From positions 13,207-77,206 of the forward strand of contig JBOGEX010000106.1 of NCBI GenBank assembly GCA_050741915.1: 64,000 nt of DNA, written 5' to 3'. This document shows, one piece after another, positions 26,407 through 34,654 of the stretch; position 1 is the first letter of the stretch, and every line of letters begins with the position of its first letter. Made by a program: the position numbers and the translations under genes. The DNA comes from JACCTH01 sp050741915. GTDB taxonomy: Bacteria; Actinomycetota; Acidimicrobiia; Spongiisociales; ZC4RG35. Under the pieces are notes generated by a model that did no database searches, had not been told where the DNA came from, and saw only the letters and a list, made by a program, of their open reading frames with translations.

Positions 26407-26869
26407 CGACCGACCACGTCCTCGCGGTCAACGCCCCACCCGGCGGTGTCCCCAAGCGTCCGGTTGACACAGCTTTCGTCTTCACCCATGGCCTGGAAGG
26501 GGATCAGCACACGGATCGGGTTCACCACGGAGGCCTTATGCGGGCAGTCTGCCTCTCTCCAACGAGGTCATAACCGCTCTCCAAGCCGAGGGACACCCGA
26601 TCTTTTCTGGGGCGGCGGGCGAGAACGTAACCGTAAGCGGAGTGGACTGGGAGGAGGTCGTGCCCGGCACGCAGTGGTCCATCGGTGACGAAGTGGAGAT
26701 CGAGATCACTAGCTATACGAGCCCTTGCCACAAGAACGCACCGTGGTTTGTCGACGGACGCTTCTCGAGAATCAGTCAGTCGCTCCACCCGGGACTCGCT
26801 CGCGACTATGCGAAGGTCATGGCAGTAGGGCCGATTTCTGTGGGCGATCAATTCATCCGGAGGGAATGA
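26403..26869 (+). pseudogene. MOSC domain protein with a single frameshift
   Basis: A small MOSC protein (~155 aa) starts at TTG 26403, overlapping the aminotransferase stop. The first part (AVNAPPGGVPKRPV, GLEGDQHTDRVHHGGLMRAVCL) reads in one frame to ~26560. The rest (SNEVITALQAEGHPIFSGAAGENVTVSG, TSPCHKNAPWF, AKVMAVGPISVGDQF) follows in another. Restoring one base near 26558 would give a full-length protein including the conserved Cys in SPCHK. MOSC domains bind sulfur or molybdenum-cofactor-type ligands, and the upstream neighbour is a desulfurase-like enzyme. It is either a recent lesion or a sequence error. Confidence 0.8.
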
Positions 26870-27488
26870 ATGAAACGCGGGGTCCTCGACCAGGCGAGAT
26901 TTGCGGCAACCGCATCGAAGTCGGTCCCTTCTTCAAAAAAACCCGGGGCGGATTCCGGGGTATTGGAAAGTTTCGACCTCGAGGCCCATCGAGGCCCATC
27001 GAGGCCCATCGTCGCGGTGTCGTCTGAGCTGATCCACGGATCTTCGCCGGCGAGGTGTAGCTGGTAGCGGGCACTTGATCCCGTGAAGTCGATTGCCTGT
27101 GTGCCATAGAAGAGACGACCGCGTTGACAAGTTGCGGCCGTCGCACCGAAACCCACAACGCCATCGAACCGCCCTTACCCAGTCCGAGGACCATCGCCGG
27201 TCCGGGTGCCGACTTCCCCAGCACCTCCAGTCCTCCCAGGGTCGCCGAGGCGAGCTGATTCGGATCGGCCGCGCCCAGGGCCTCCTCAGCCTCTAATTGG
27301 GTGGCGGGCGGCGTCCCGACGAGAAGGTCGGGAACGATTACGGTGCAGGCCTGGTCGGCTAGGCGGTCGGCCAGCTTCTTCGTGGCACCGTTAAGCCCGT
27401 GCCAGGAGTGGAGCAGCAAGACCGGATTAGCCGGCGTTGGCGGCCCGACGTAATAAGCCAATCCAGAGATCGCTCGAATTTTGACCAC
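26848..27488 (-). pseudogene. Dienelactone hydrolase family protein, frameshifted
   Basis: A DLH-type alpha/beta hydrolase is read from about GTG 27488: NPVLLLHSWHGLNGATKKLADRL, TVIVPDLLVGTPP, and GLGKGGSMALWVSV (the nucleophile-elbow position, with Gly-Lys-Gly instead of the usual Gly-x-Cys/Ser-x-Gly). The frame shifts near 27110 to FYGTQAIDFTG, HLAGEDPWIS and GTDFDAVAANLAWSRT. A 10-bp unit repeated three times (26981-27010) adds 20 bp, and a 7-base homopolymer adds one more, so the frame is restored downstream by chance compensation. The atypical elbow suggests it was not a standard dienelactone hydrolase. Confidence 0.7.
26981..27010. repeat. 10-bp tandem repeat, three units
   Basis: Three perfect copies of GAGGCCCATC lie inside the dienelactone hydrolase pseudogene. 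With a single copy the local protein frame matches the family better (MGLEVETFQYPG), so two units look like a slippage insertion. Confidence 0.85.
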
Positions 27489-28368
27489 GACTTCGCACCT
27501 ATCCGAAAAGGACCGGCGGGGAATTGCGTACACCGCGCTGGCAGCCTTGTTGTTCGGTGTGAATGGGGCCGTCGCGGCCGACCTCGTCCGGGAGATTCCG
27601 GTCGGCAACATCGCCCAACTTCGTTCGGTCCTGGCGGCGTTGGTGCTGGGCCTCATCGCTTATCGGCGCCGGGCGGTCGCGACTGGCGGCAGGCTCGGGG
27701 TACTTGCCATCTTCGGTCTGAACCTGGCCATCGTCTCCGTTTCCTTCTTCGTGGCCATCTCTCGCCTCGGAGTGGGCCCGGGGGTGACGATTCAGTTCAG
27801 CGGGCCGGTTCTGGTCCTGGCATGGATGCGAGTGGTGAACAAGCGCCAGGTTCCATCGCTGGCCTGGATCGCAGCTCTCGTCGCTCTGGCCGGTGTCGCC
27901 CTCGTGAGCGGCGCCCCCGAGTTCGGACGGCTCGATCCCCTGGGTCTCGTGGCGGCAGGAATCGCCGCCACGAGCTTCGCCACCTACATAATCCTGTCGA
28001 ACTTTCTCGGCCGCGGGCTGCCAACCATCACGATTGCCGCCTATGGCTTTTCCTTTTCGGCGCTTTTCTTGCTGGCCGCTTTCAGGGTGGTGTTGCCGCC
28101 CGCGCTGCCGCGGGTCCTGATCGAGCTTGTCTGGCTGGTGCTGTTGGGAACTGTGGCCCCATTTCTGCTCGAGGTGGCCGCCTTGCGGATGACAGATCCC
28201 GCCATCGTGGGAGTTGTCGCCACACTGGAGCCCCCGGTCGCTGCCGCGGCCGCCTGGTTATGGCTCGACCAGACACTTACTCCGCTCCAGGTTCTGGGCG
28301 GGCTCTTGGTAGTGGGAGCGGTGGCGTTGATCCAGCGTTATTCGTCTCGTCCGGCCCTGGGGCTCTGA
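27481..28368 (+). CDS. EamA family DMT-superfamily transporter
   Basis: This protein of about 295 aa has ten hydrophobic helices in two EamA repeats, as in RhtA/YddG-type exporters of amino acids and other metabolites. Marks include ALLFGVNGAVAADLVREIPVGNIAQLRSVLAALVL in the first repeat and LGTVAPFLLEVAALRMTDPAIVGVVATLEPPVAAAAAWLWL in the second. It starts at TTG 27481. This start overlaps head-to-head with the probable start of the broken dienelactone hydrolase gene (27488, opposite strand), leaving no room for separate promoters on either side of the start codons. Confidence 0.85.
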   Translation: MTTTSHLSEKDRRGIAYTALAALLFGVNGAVAADLVREIPVGNIAQLRSVLAALVLGLIAYRRRAVATGGRLGVLAIFGLNLAIVSVSFFVAISRLGVGPGVTIQFSGPVLVLAWMRVVNKRQVPSLAWIAALVALAGVALVSGAPEFGRLDPLGLVAAGIAATSFATYIILSNFLGRGLPTITIAAYGFSFSALFLLAAFRVVLPPALPRVLIELVWLVLLGTVAPFLLEVAALRMTDPAIVGVVATLEPPVAAAAAWLWLDQTLTPLQVLGGLLVVGAVALIQRYSSRPALGL

Positions 28369-28415
28369 GCCCTGGGCAGTTGTGCCGTCGATCATCGGCA
28401 CCGGAAGAGGTTTGC

Positions 28416-28830
28416 ATGCCGACCCGGTTCAATCCTTACGTATCGTTCAGCGACAACGCCCGCCAGGCGATGGAGTTCTACAAAGGAGTCTTTGGCGGCT
28501 CAACACATTCGGTGAGTACGGTCGCCGGATGACCCGGGGGCCAACAACATCATGCATGCCAAACGGATAGTGGGCTGACCTTGATGGGAGCCGACACTCC
28601 ACCCGGACAAGAGCGGAAGCCGGAGACCAACTTTGCCGTCAGCCTGAGCGGCGAAGATGACGAGGAGCTCCGGGGCTACTTCAAGACTGTCGGCCGGCGG
28701 GAACGTGACTGTCCCCCTCGAGAAGCAGATGTGGGGGAGACGAGTCCGGCATGTGCACCGACCAGTTCGACGTCCCCTGGATGGTGAATATCGTCCAGCC
28801 GCCAGGCCGCAAAGCTGTTCTGCGCGAAAG
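28416..28830 (+). pseudogene. VOC/PhnB-like protein, multiply frameshifted
   Basis: This is a glyoxalase-fold (VOC, PhnB-like) protein in pieces. The ATG at 28416 opens PTRFNPYVSFSDNARQAMEFYKGVFGG; then in other frames come LNTFGEYG, DDPGANNIMHAK, LTLMGADTPPGQERKPETNFAVSLSGEDDEELRGYFK, GGNVTVPLEKQMWG, and MCTDQFDVPWMVNI. At least five frame changes and a small deletion near 28500 are needed. All the pieces are colinear and well conserved. Intact members are about 135-140 aa. A GC-rich intergenic repeat follows immediately. Confidence 0.8.
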
Positions 28831-28839
28831 CGCGCCCCC

Positions 28840-28960
28840 CTCCCGGCTTCGCCGGCACTCCCTCCTGCGGGGGGAGAAACCGCGCTCTTCTGTTTCTCCC
28901 CCCAGCGAGCGAAGCGAGTGTTGGGGGGAGTGGCCCGAAGGGCCGAGGGGGGTTTAGGCG
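28840..28960 (+). repeat. GC-rich intergenic repeat, copy 2
   Basis: The core 28903-28955 (AGCGAGCGAAGCGAGTG, then GTGGCCCGAAGGGCCGAGGGG) matches the reverse complement of the 15.2 kb copy and the direct sequence of the 40.95 kb copy. The left half carries further C-run/G-run pairs. It lies between the VOC pseudogene and the MFS gene at 29004; nothing else is seen in that gap. Confidence 0.75.
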
Positions 28961-29003
28961 CGAAGAATCTGCGCAGAAGGGCGCCCGTACACTCGACGGG
29001 CTC

Positions 29004-30680
29004 ATGACCTCGTCCGTTGCTCCTCTTCAGCTGCGCGGATTCCGGTCGCTGTGGGCGGCATCCCTCTTCTCCAACATCGGTGGCTTTTTGCAGGCGTCGG
29101 CTGCAGCCTGGCTGGTGCTCGATCTCACGGGCTCCGCCACCTGGGTCGGGCTTATTGCCGCCTCGACCACACTCCCCTTCCTTGCCCTCGCTCTCCTCGC
29201 CGGCGCTGTGGCCGATATGACCGATCGAGTCCGGATCCTTCTCGTCTCCCAAATCGCCATGGCCATCGCTGCGGCCGCCATGGCCGTCATGGCCTTCATC
29301 GGTGAAGCCACCCCGCTGCGCTTGTTGGTCCTGGGGTTGCTCATCGGGGTGGCCGGATCGTTCAATCTTCCCGCCTGGCAAGCCCTCGTCCCCGACCTGG
29401 TACCGCGGGACATGATCGCTTCCGCCGTTGCTCTCAACTCGGTCTCCTTCAACGTTGCCCGGGCCGTGGGACCGGCGCTCGGTGGCCTGCTCATTTCCAC
29501 CGTCGGAGCGGAGGCTGGCTTTGGGCTCAATGCCCTCTCATACATCTCTGTCGTGCTGGCGCTCTGGTACATCGGCCGCTCCGGGACAGAAAAACCTGCC
29601 GATGTCGCCCCGCTCATCACGGCAATGGCGCTGGGGTGGCGATTTGCGCGCTACACCCACAGCTTCCGACGAGTGCTCTTGTTTGGAGCTTTATTCGGGC
29701 TCACGTCGTCGGTTGTGCCGACAGTACTCCCCAGCCATACCGAGGCGCTCGGAGGAGGATCACTCGCCTATGGAGTGCTCCTCGGCACGATGGGAGTCGG
29801 AGCCATTGTCTCGGCATTTGCCAGACGAAAGCTGGCGGACGGATTGAAGCAATGGACAGTGCCTGTCGCCATCGCCGGTTACTCGCTCGGCGGCATCGCC
29901 GTCGGCCTGGCTCCCTCCCTTCCGTGGGCGGTGCCGGGCCTGATCGTTTCCGGTGCCTCGCTGGTCCTTGCCACCACCACTCTCAACTCGACAGCGCAAA
30001 TGCTCAGCCCCCGCTGGGTTCGAGGAAGGACGATGAGCCTCTGGTCGCTGGCGTTTGTGGGAGTGACTCCAATCGGTGCGATTCTCTCCGGGGCGGTCGC
30101 CGACGCTTTGAGCACCAAAGCGTCCTATGTGCTGATCTCGCTGTCCGGGGTGGGCCTGGGATTGGCGGCCCTTCGCTCGGGCATCCCGGTGCTGAGCGAG
30201 ATCGTTCCTCCAGAATTCGACCCCGATCGCGCCCCGCCCGAGCACGTCGAGACCCTCGATAGCGGCCCGGTCATGGTGCTCAACACTTTCGACATCGATC
30301 CGGTTCAGGTCGACCTGTTTCTCGGGGTAATGCAGGACCTCCGTCTGGTCCGGCTGCGCACCGGTGCCTATCGCTGGCGCCTCTACAGAGATGCTGCCGA
30401 CCCTCGCCGTCTGATCGAGATGTTCCTCGTCGTCTCCTGGCGAGAGCATCTCAATCAGCACCGACGCATTGATGATCTCTCGGCAGCTCTCATCCGGCGG
30501 GCGCGCTCGTTTGATCGAACCGGAGAGCCAAGAGCGCGACACCTTCTCGCAGTCGATGTGGAACGGCCGCCCGATTTCGATCTATTAGTCGCCACCCACA
30601 CCCACATGCACGAAACCGACGGTTCCATTCTCCTGGAAGAAACCGCCGAATTCGAGCCCATCCGGCGCGATCACATATGA
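29004..30680 (+). CDS. MFS_3 family transporter with C-terminal soluble domain
   Basis: This protein of about 558 aa has a ~400-residue MFS_3 (EntS/DUF894-type) exporter domain with about 12 TM helices (RGFRSLWAASLFSNIGGFLQ, AGAVADMTDRVRILL, GLLIGVAGSFNLPAWQALVPDLV). A cytoplasmic C-terminal domain of ~140 residues follows (VMVLNTFDIDPVQVDLFLGVMQDL to the end), as in the longer DUF894 proteins; its fold suggests an antibiotic-monooxygenase-like ferredoxin fold. EntS relatives export siderophores; no substrate can be set here. The start is ATG 29004. It overlaps the following MFS gene by 4 bp (ATGA), so the two are translationally coupled. Confidence 0.87.
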   Translation: MTSSVAPLQLRGFRSLWAASLFSNIGGFLQASAAAWLVLDLTGSATWVGLIAASTTLPFLALALLAGAVADMTDRVRILLVSQIAMAIAAAAMAVMAFIGEATPLRLLVLGLLIGVAGSFNLPAWQALVPDLVPRDMIASAVALNSVSFNVARAVGPALGGLLISTVGAEAGFGLNALSYISVVLALWYIGRSGTEKPADVAPLITAMALGWRFARYTHSFRRVLLFGALFGLTSSVVPTVLPSHTEALGGGSLAYGVLLGTMGVGAIVSAFARRKLADGLKQWTVPVAIAGYSLGGIAVGLAPSLPWAVPGLIVSGASLVLATTTLNSTAQMLSPRWVRGRTMSLWSLAFVGVTPIGAILSGAVADALSTKASYVLISLSGVGLGLAALRSGIPVLSEIVPPEFDPDRAPPEHVETLDSGPVMVLNTFDIDPVQVDLFLGVMQDLRLVRLRTGAYRWRLYRDAADPRRLIEMFLVVSWREHLNQHRRIDDLSAALIRRARSFDRTGEPRARHLLAVDVERPPDFDLLVATHTHMHETDGSILLEETAEFEPIRRDHI

Positions 30681-31936
30681 CGACCCAAACCAGAGGCCGC
30701 TACCGCCGACTCCTCGCCGAGAACGCCGACTTCAGGCGGCTCTACCTCGCCCGCCTGGTCTCCTTCGGCGGGGATTGGTTTCTCCTGGTGCCGATGCTGT
30801 CTCTGGTTCACGAACTGAGTCGCTCGCCTTTCCTCACCGCCGCCGTGCTCACCGCCAACACGTTGCCCGCGTTCCTGCTATCGCCGATCGGCGGGGTCAT
30901 AGCCGATCGCCTCAACCGGAAGAAAATCATCGTTTGGTCGAGTCTGGTCGCCGCCGGGGCCAGTGCCACTCTCCTCTCTGCCGAGACGTCGTTCATCCGC
31001 GACAACGGACTCGGGGTAGCTCTGATCCTGGGGGCGATGTCGATCCTCGCCGCGCTCAGCGCTCTCATCACTCCAGCCTCTTCGGCGGCGTTGCCGGTGA
31101 TCGTTGAACCGACCGAGCTTGCTGACGCCTCGTTTCTCCTCGAATCGACCTGGGGGACAATGGCCGCGGTCGGGGCGGCGTTGGGCGGGGTCGTCGCCAC
31201 ATTCTTTGGACGAAGGGCGGCCGTAGCAGTCGATGTCACGAGCTTTCTCGTGGCCGCTACGTTGATCTGGCGGGTGCGAACCAACCTCTCTCCCCGCAGG
31301 GAGCGGGCGATCGACGAACCCCCTCCTCGTCTCAGGTCGGCATTTACCTATATCGCTCGGAAGCCGCCAGTGGCGGCGCTCCTGACTTCGAAAGCGGGCT
31401 TTGCCATCTTTGGAGGTGGCGCGGTGGCGCTCTTGCCGGTGCTGGCTTTGGATTCCTTCGGCGCCGGCGATGATGGTGTTGGTTGGCTCCTCGCCGCCCG
31501 CGGGATCGGCGTCGTGATCGGCCCCTTTCTCATCCGCCGAATAGTGGGCGGCAGCGATCGTGCCGTGCTCACTTCAATCGGTGCCTGTATGGCCTTTTGG
31601 GGTCTCTCTTATCTGGGGACCGCGACGGCACCCTCCCTCGTCTTGGCCGCGGCGGCAGTGTTCTTCGGACATGCCGGGGCCGGGAGCCAGTGGAGCTTCT
31701 CCTCCTACGGCCTCCAGCTCTACACCGACAATTCCATCAAGGGTCGCATCTTCGGTCTCGATTTTGCCGCCGTCACTCTTACCGCCACCGTGTCCCAATT
31801 GCTCTTCGGATGGTTGGCGACGTCCTATTCGGTTCGCTCCATATTCCTGGGACTGGCAATCGCGGCGATCATCTTCGGGCTCGTGTGGCGGAGAGCAACA
31901 TCGAGATACTGGAACGAGCCGGCTCACGCCGTCTGA
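30677..31936 (+). CDS. MFS_3 family transporter (second of a coupled pair)
   Basis: This MFS protein of about 419 aa with ~12 TM helices is in the same broad EntS/MFS_3 group: FRRLYLARLVSFGGDWFLLVPMLSLVHELS, GGVIADRLNRKKIIVWSSL, and NDxxKGRxFG-like NSIKGRIFGLDFA. It starts at an ATGA overlap with the preceding, different MFS protein. Two full-length MFS genes so tightly coupled suggest sequential or paired function, although MFS proteins normally act alone. Confidence 0.87.
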   Translation: MTTQTRGRYRRLLAENADFRRLYLARLVSFGGDWFLLVPMLSLVHELSRSPFLTAAVLTANTLPAFLLSPIGGVIADRLNRKKIIVWSSLVAAGASATLLSAETSFIRDNGLGVALILGAMSILAALSALITPASSAALPVIVEPTELADASFLLESTWGTMAAVGAALGGVVATFFGRRAAVAVDVTSFLVAATLIWRVRTNLSPRRERAIDEPPPRLRSAFTYIARKPPVAALLTSKAGFAIFGGGAVALLPVLALDSFGAGDDGVGWLLAARGIGVVIGPFLIRRIVGGSDRAVLTSIGACMAFWGLSYLGTATAPSLVLAAAAVFFGHAGAGSQWSFSSYGLQLYTDNSIKGRIFGLDFAAVTLTATVSQLLFGWLATSYSVRSIFLGLAIAAIIFGLVWRRATSRYWNEPAHAV

Positions 31937-31978
31937 GATGCCTGCAACCTGGCGGGTCTTTGTGGGGTTCCTTGATTG

Positions 31979-32491
31979 ATGGACGATCTGCGAATTCGCT
32001 TGGCCGAGGACCTCGATCGAGCCTTTCCCGAATTAGTGGAAGGACTCCAGTCGGAACTCTTCTCGGGGCTGAGGTCGCTGGCAGGAGGGGACGCCGAGGA
32101 TCTGGCCCAGGAAACATTCATACGTGCCTACCGGGCCCTCTCGGAATACGAGCCCGAACGAGTCCGCAATCTTTCGCTCCGCGGGTGGATGTGGACGATT
32201 GCTCTCAACCTGGGACGCAACCATCTGCGAGACCGCGCTCGGCGTCCAACCATCGCCGGTGATCTCTTCGAGGTGGGACGGCATGATCCGGAGCCTGCCG
32301 ACTGGATGGCGTGGGACGCTCGGTTGCAGAAACTGAGTATCCCGATAAGGAAGGCCGTCGTCCTCCGCCATGTCGTCGGCCTCGACTACCCCGAAATCTC
32401 TTCGGTAACCGGACGACCGGTCGGAACTGTAAAGGCAGACGTCCACCGCGGATTGCAACGACTGAGAACGATCATGGAGGAAGAAGAATGA
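31979..32491 (+). CDS. ECF-type RNA polymerase sigma factor
   Basis: This sigma factor of about 170 aa has region 2 (~25-95; DAEDLAQETFIRAYRALSEYEPERVRNLSLRGWMWTIALNLGRNHLRDRAR) and region 4 (~110-165; RKAVVLRHVVGLDYPEISSVTGRPVGTVKADVHRGLQRLR). The ATG at 31979 was chosen over the TTG one codon earlier. A TGCAACCT about 30 bp upstream resembles the AAC-type -35 of ECF-dependent promoters, so autoregulation is possible. It overlaps the next gene, an O6-alkylguanine-type methyltransferase, by 4 bp (ATGA). No separate anti-sigma gene is present. Confidence 0.88.
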   Translation: MDDLRIRLAEDLDRAFPELVEGLQSELFSGLRSLAGGDAEDLAQETFIRAYRALSEYEPERVRNLSLRGWMWTIALNLGRNHLRDRARRPTIAGDLFEVGRHDPEPADWMAWDARLQKLSIPIRKAVVLRHVVGLDYPEISSVTGRPVGTVKADVHRGLQRLRTIMEEEE

Positions 32492-33063
32492 CAATCGAAG
32501 AGACCCTTGCCAGCCTGCATCGAGAGGCGCCACCCTCAATCAAGGCCAATGTCGAGCTCGGCACCGGCCTTGCCGACGGAGTCTCCATCTTCGACAGCCC
32601 GGTTGGCGACCTGGCCGTGACATTCAACCTGCGGGGAGTCTCATCGGTGAGCCTGGCCGCACTTGATTTCGCGGACTACTTTCAGTACAGGTTCGGTCGG
32701 AGACTTATCGAGGCCCTGCCCCCGGCAGGGTGGGAGAAGTTGATCAACCGTGGAATCGAAGCCGGCACCCCGGGTGAGCTACCTCTCGACCTGCGGGGAC
32801 TAACCGTGTTCCGACGAGAGATCATGCTGATCGCCACCACCATCCCCCGGGGAGAGGTGCGGCCGTACCAATGGTTGGCAACCCAGGCCGGGCGCCCTGG
32901 TGCGGCCCGGGCGGTGGGAAGTGCCATGGCCAACAACCCGATACCCCTTATCGTTCCCTGCCACCGGGTGGTCCGGGCTGATGGTTCTCTTGGTGCCTAC
33001 TCGCTCGGCGGGCCCGATAACAAGCGGGTTCTTCTGGCGAAAGAGGGATACGCCGAAGGATGA
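32488..33063 (+). CDS. ogt: Methylated-DNA-[protein]-cysteine S-methyltransferase (MGMT/Ogt type)
   Basis: This protein of about 191 aa has the MGMT C-terminal domain with the alkyl-accepting Cys in IVPCHRVVRADGSLGAYSLGG and the DNA-binding TIPRGEVRPYQWLATQAGRPGAARAVGSAMANNP block. The first ~30 residues (TIEETLASLHREAPPSIKANVELGTG) precede the normal Ogt N-terminus (SIFDSPVGDLAVTFNLRGVSSV) and resemble the short helical lead of some zinc-less anti-sigma proteins. It is coupled by ATGA overlap to the ECF sigma gene, so the sigma factor likely controls a DNA-alkylation response, or the fused N-terminus regulates the sigma factor. The latter is inference. Confidence 0.88.
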   Translation: MTIEETLASLHREAPPSIKANVELGTGLADGVSIFDSPVGDLAVTFNLRGVSSVSLAALDFADYFQYRFGRRLIEALPPAGWEKLINRGIEAGTPGELPLDLRGLTVFRREIMLIATTIPRGEVRPYQWLATQAGRPGAARAVGSAMANNPIPLIVPCHRVVRADGSLGAYSLGGPDNKRVLLAKEGYAEG

Positions 33064-33130
33064 GTCAGACGCCCTAGCCAAATTGTCTTCAATGCATGGC
33101 ACGTTGAGGCGATAAATATGAGAATTGATC

Positions 33131-34648
33131 ATGGCCGACACGCCAGAACGCAGACCATCGAGCGAGGCGACTACCGACGCGCCCCCAGAGCAAGCTCAGC
33201 TTGATCTCGCTCCCTCGTTCGCGGCCGACGACAAAAGAGAAGACTCGTGGAGTCCTCTGACCACGGCAAACACCGATTACGAACGACTGTGGTCGATACC
33301 GAATGGATTTAGCGCCCAGCCCGAATCCGGAGCGGAAACGCCGCCCCTAACTCCGCTCCCTGGGTCAGAGGAGCCGGAAACCCCGCCCCCGCTCGTCCTC
33401 CCCTCACCGCCAGCGGCCACCCCGGGCTTCACAGGCACCCTGGTGACGGGTTCGGAAGTTCTCAACGCCTCGATTGTCGTCGGGAGCGGAGGGATCGTGC
33501 TCTGGGGAGGTGGCGCCGAGATCGGAACCTGGAAGCACTCGCAAGCCAAGATCGCCCGTTTGACTCATGCCCGCTTTGCCATCCAGGCCGAAGGGGAGAC
33601 GCTTACCTTCACAGCCGAGGACCCCGCCGGCCTCGACAACGCCATCGCCATGGCCGTCAAGCATGGGCCGACCACCGAGCCGAGTGCGGATGAGGGCCTG
33701 TCACCGGCCATCGTGGTGGAGCCGCCTATTCTGCCGCCGGCCAAAGAGCCCATCTCCTCGGCACCCGATCCTGGTGCCGGGGTGGCACCGGTGCGGAGGC
33801 CTCGCATCAAGAATTTTCGACCGGAGACATCGGAGGCCACGTTCGTACCGGCGGCAATCCCTCCCGACGCCCCGAGCGAGATCACCTCCGAGGTTCCCGA
33901 GGACGACGACGGATTCACCATCGCCGACTCGGTGCGCGCCTCGAGTGATCATCGGACCGTCAAGGCCCGGCGTTTCCGACCCAACGACCTCCGGGGGATC
34001 GTGATCAAGTCCGGAGTGCTGCTCGGAGTTATCGCGGTTTTGGCCGGAGCCACATATGCAGTCATGGTCCTGATGCGGCCGGGCGATGGCGAGGCAACGG
34101 CGACCTCCCAACCGGCGGCCACCGCCCCACCTGTGACCATCGTGATCACCACGATTCCTCCGGTGACGGTGGCGACCACGGCGCCGCTGTCTGATACCAC
34201 CTTCTTTCAAACGGACCCCTCGATCCTGACCCAGCGCTGGAACTCGCTGGCCGAGGTCGCCGCCCCCAACATGGTCCTCTTCTCTGACATAACGTCGCCG
34301 TTCATCTTGCTCCTGACCCCGGACGTCACGCTCGAGGGTGTCCTCGACCCTGTCGCAGGGAACGTCACTATGCGCGCTACTCCGAGCGGAACCCCGGAAG
34401 GCGACGGAGCAATCCTCAGTGCTCTTGGGATTCTGATCGGGACCGCCGATCCCACCCTCGACGGTGGCGACCGTAAGGCGTTGCTCGGCCAGCTGGGCCT
34501 CGACGTTGATCGTCCCGAACTGGGCGGCATCAACGGTTCGTTGACCCACAATGGGCTCGCCTATCGGATGGTCTATCAAGCCGAACAGAACACGCTCGAG
34601 TTCGCCATTACCCCCGAGGGAGCAACGACGACCACGACCGCCAGTTAG
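33131..34648 (+). CDS. Hypothetical single-pass membrane protein
   Basis: This protein of about 505 aa is not assigned to a family. Residues 1-100 are Pro/Glu/Thr-rich and probably disordered. Residues ~100-180 form a compact region (GTLVTGSEVLNASIVVGSGGIVLWGGGAEIGTWKHSQ) with several Gly-rich beta strands, like a small PH-like or FHA-like fold. A further linker leads to one TM helix near residue 300 (SGVLLGVIAVLAGATYAVMVL), then a Thr-rich stalk and an extracellular domain of ~140 residues ending in a Thr-rich tail. The cytoplasmic-linker-TM-exterior layout is what a signalling or cell-envelope regulator would have. ATG 33131 was chosen; an upstream TTG two codons earlier is possible. Confidence 0.75.
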   Translation: MADTPERRPSSEATTDAPPEQAQLDLAPSFAADDKREDSWSPLTTANTDYERLWSIPNGFSAQPESGAETPPLTPLPGSEEPETPPPLVLPSPPAATPGFTGTLVTGSEVLNASIVVGSGGIVLWGGGAEIGTWKHSQAKIARLTHARFAIQAEGETLTFTAEDPAGLDNAIAMAVKHGPTTEPSADEGLSPAIVVEPPILPPAKEPISSAPDPGAGVAPVRRPRIKNFRPETSEATFVPAAIPPDAPSEITSEVPEDDDGFTIADSVRASSDHRTVKARRFRPNDLRGIVIKSGVLLGVIAVLAGATYAVMVLMRPGDGEATATSQPAATAPPVTIVITTIPPVTVATTAPLSDTTFFQTDPSILTQRWNSLAEVAAPNMVLFSDITSPFILLLTPDVTLEGVLDPVAGNVTMRATPSGTPEGDGAILSALGILIGTADPTLDGGDRKALLGQLGLDVDRPELGGINGSLTHNGLAYRMVYQAEQNTLEFAITPEGATTTTTAS

Positions 34649-34654
34649 AAACGC

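Noticed and set aside
26981..27010. CRISPR or satellite array at the decamer
   Set aside because: It consists of three adjacent units without spacers, within a coding remnant.
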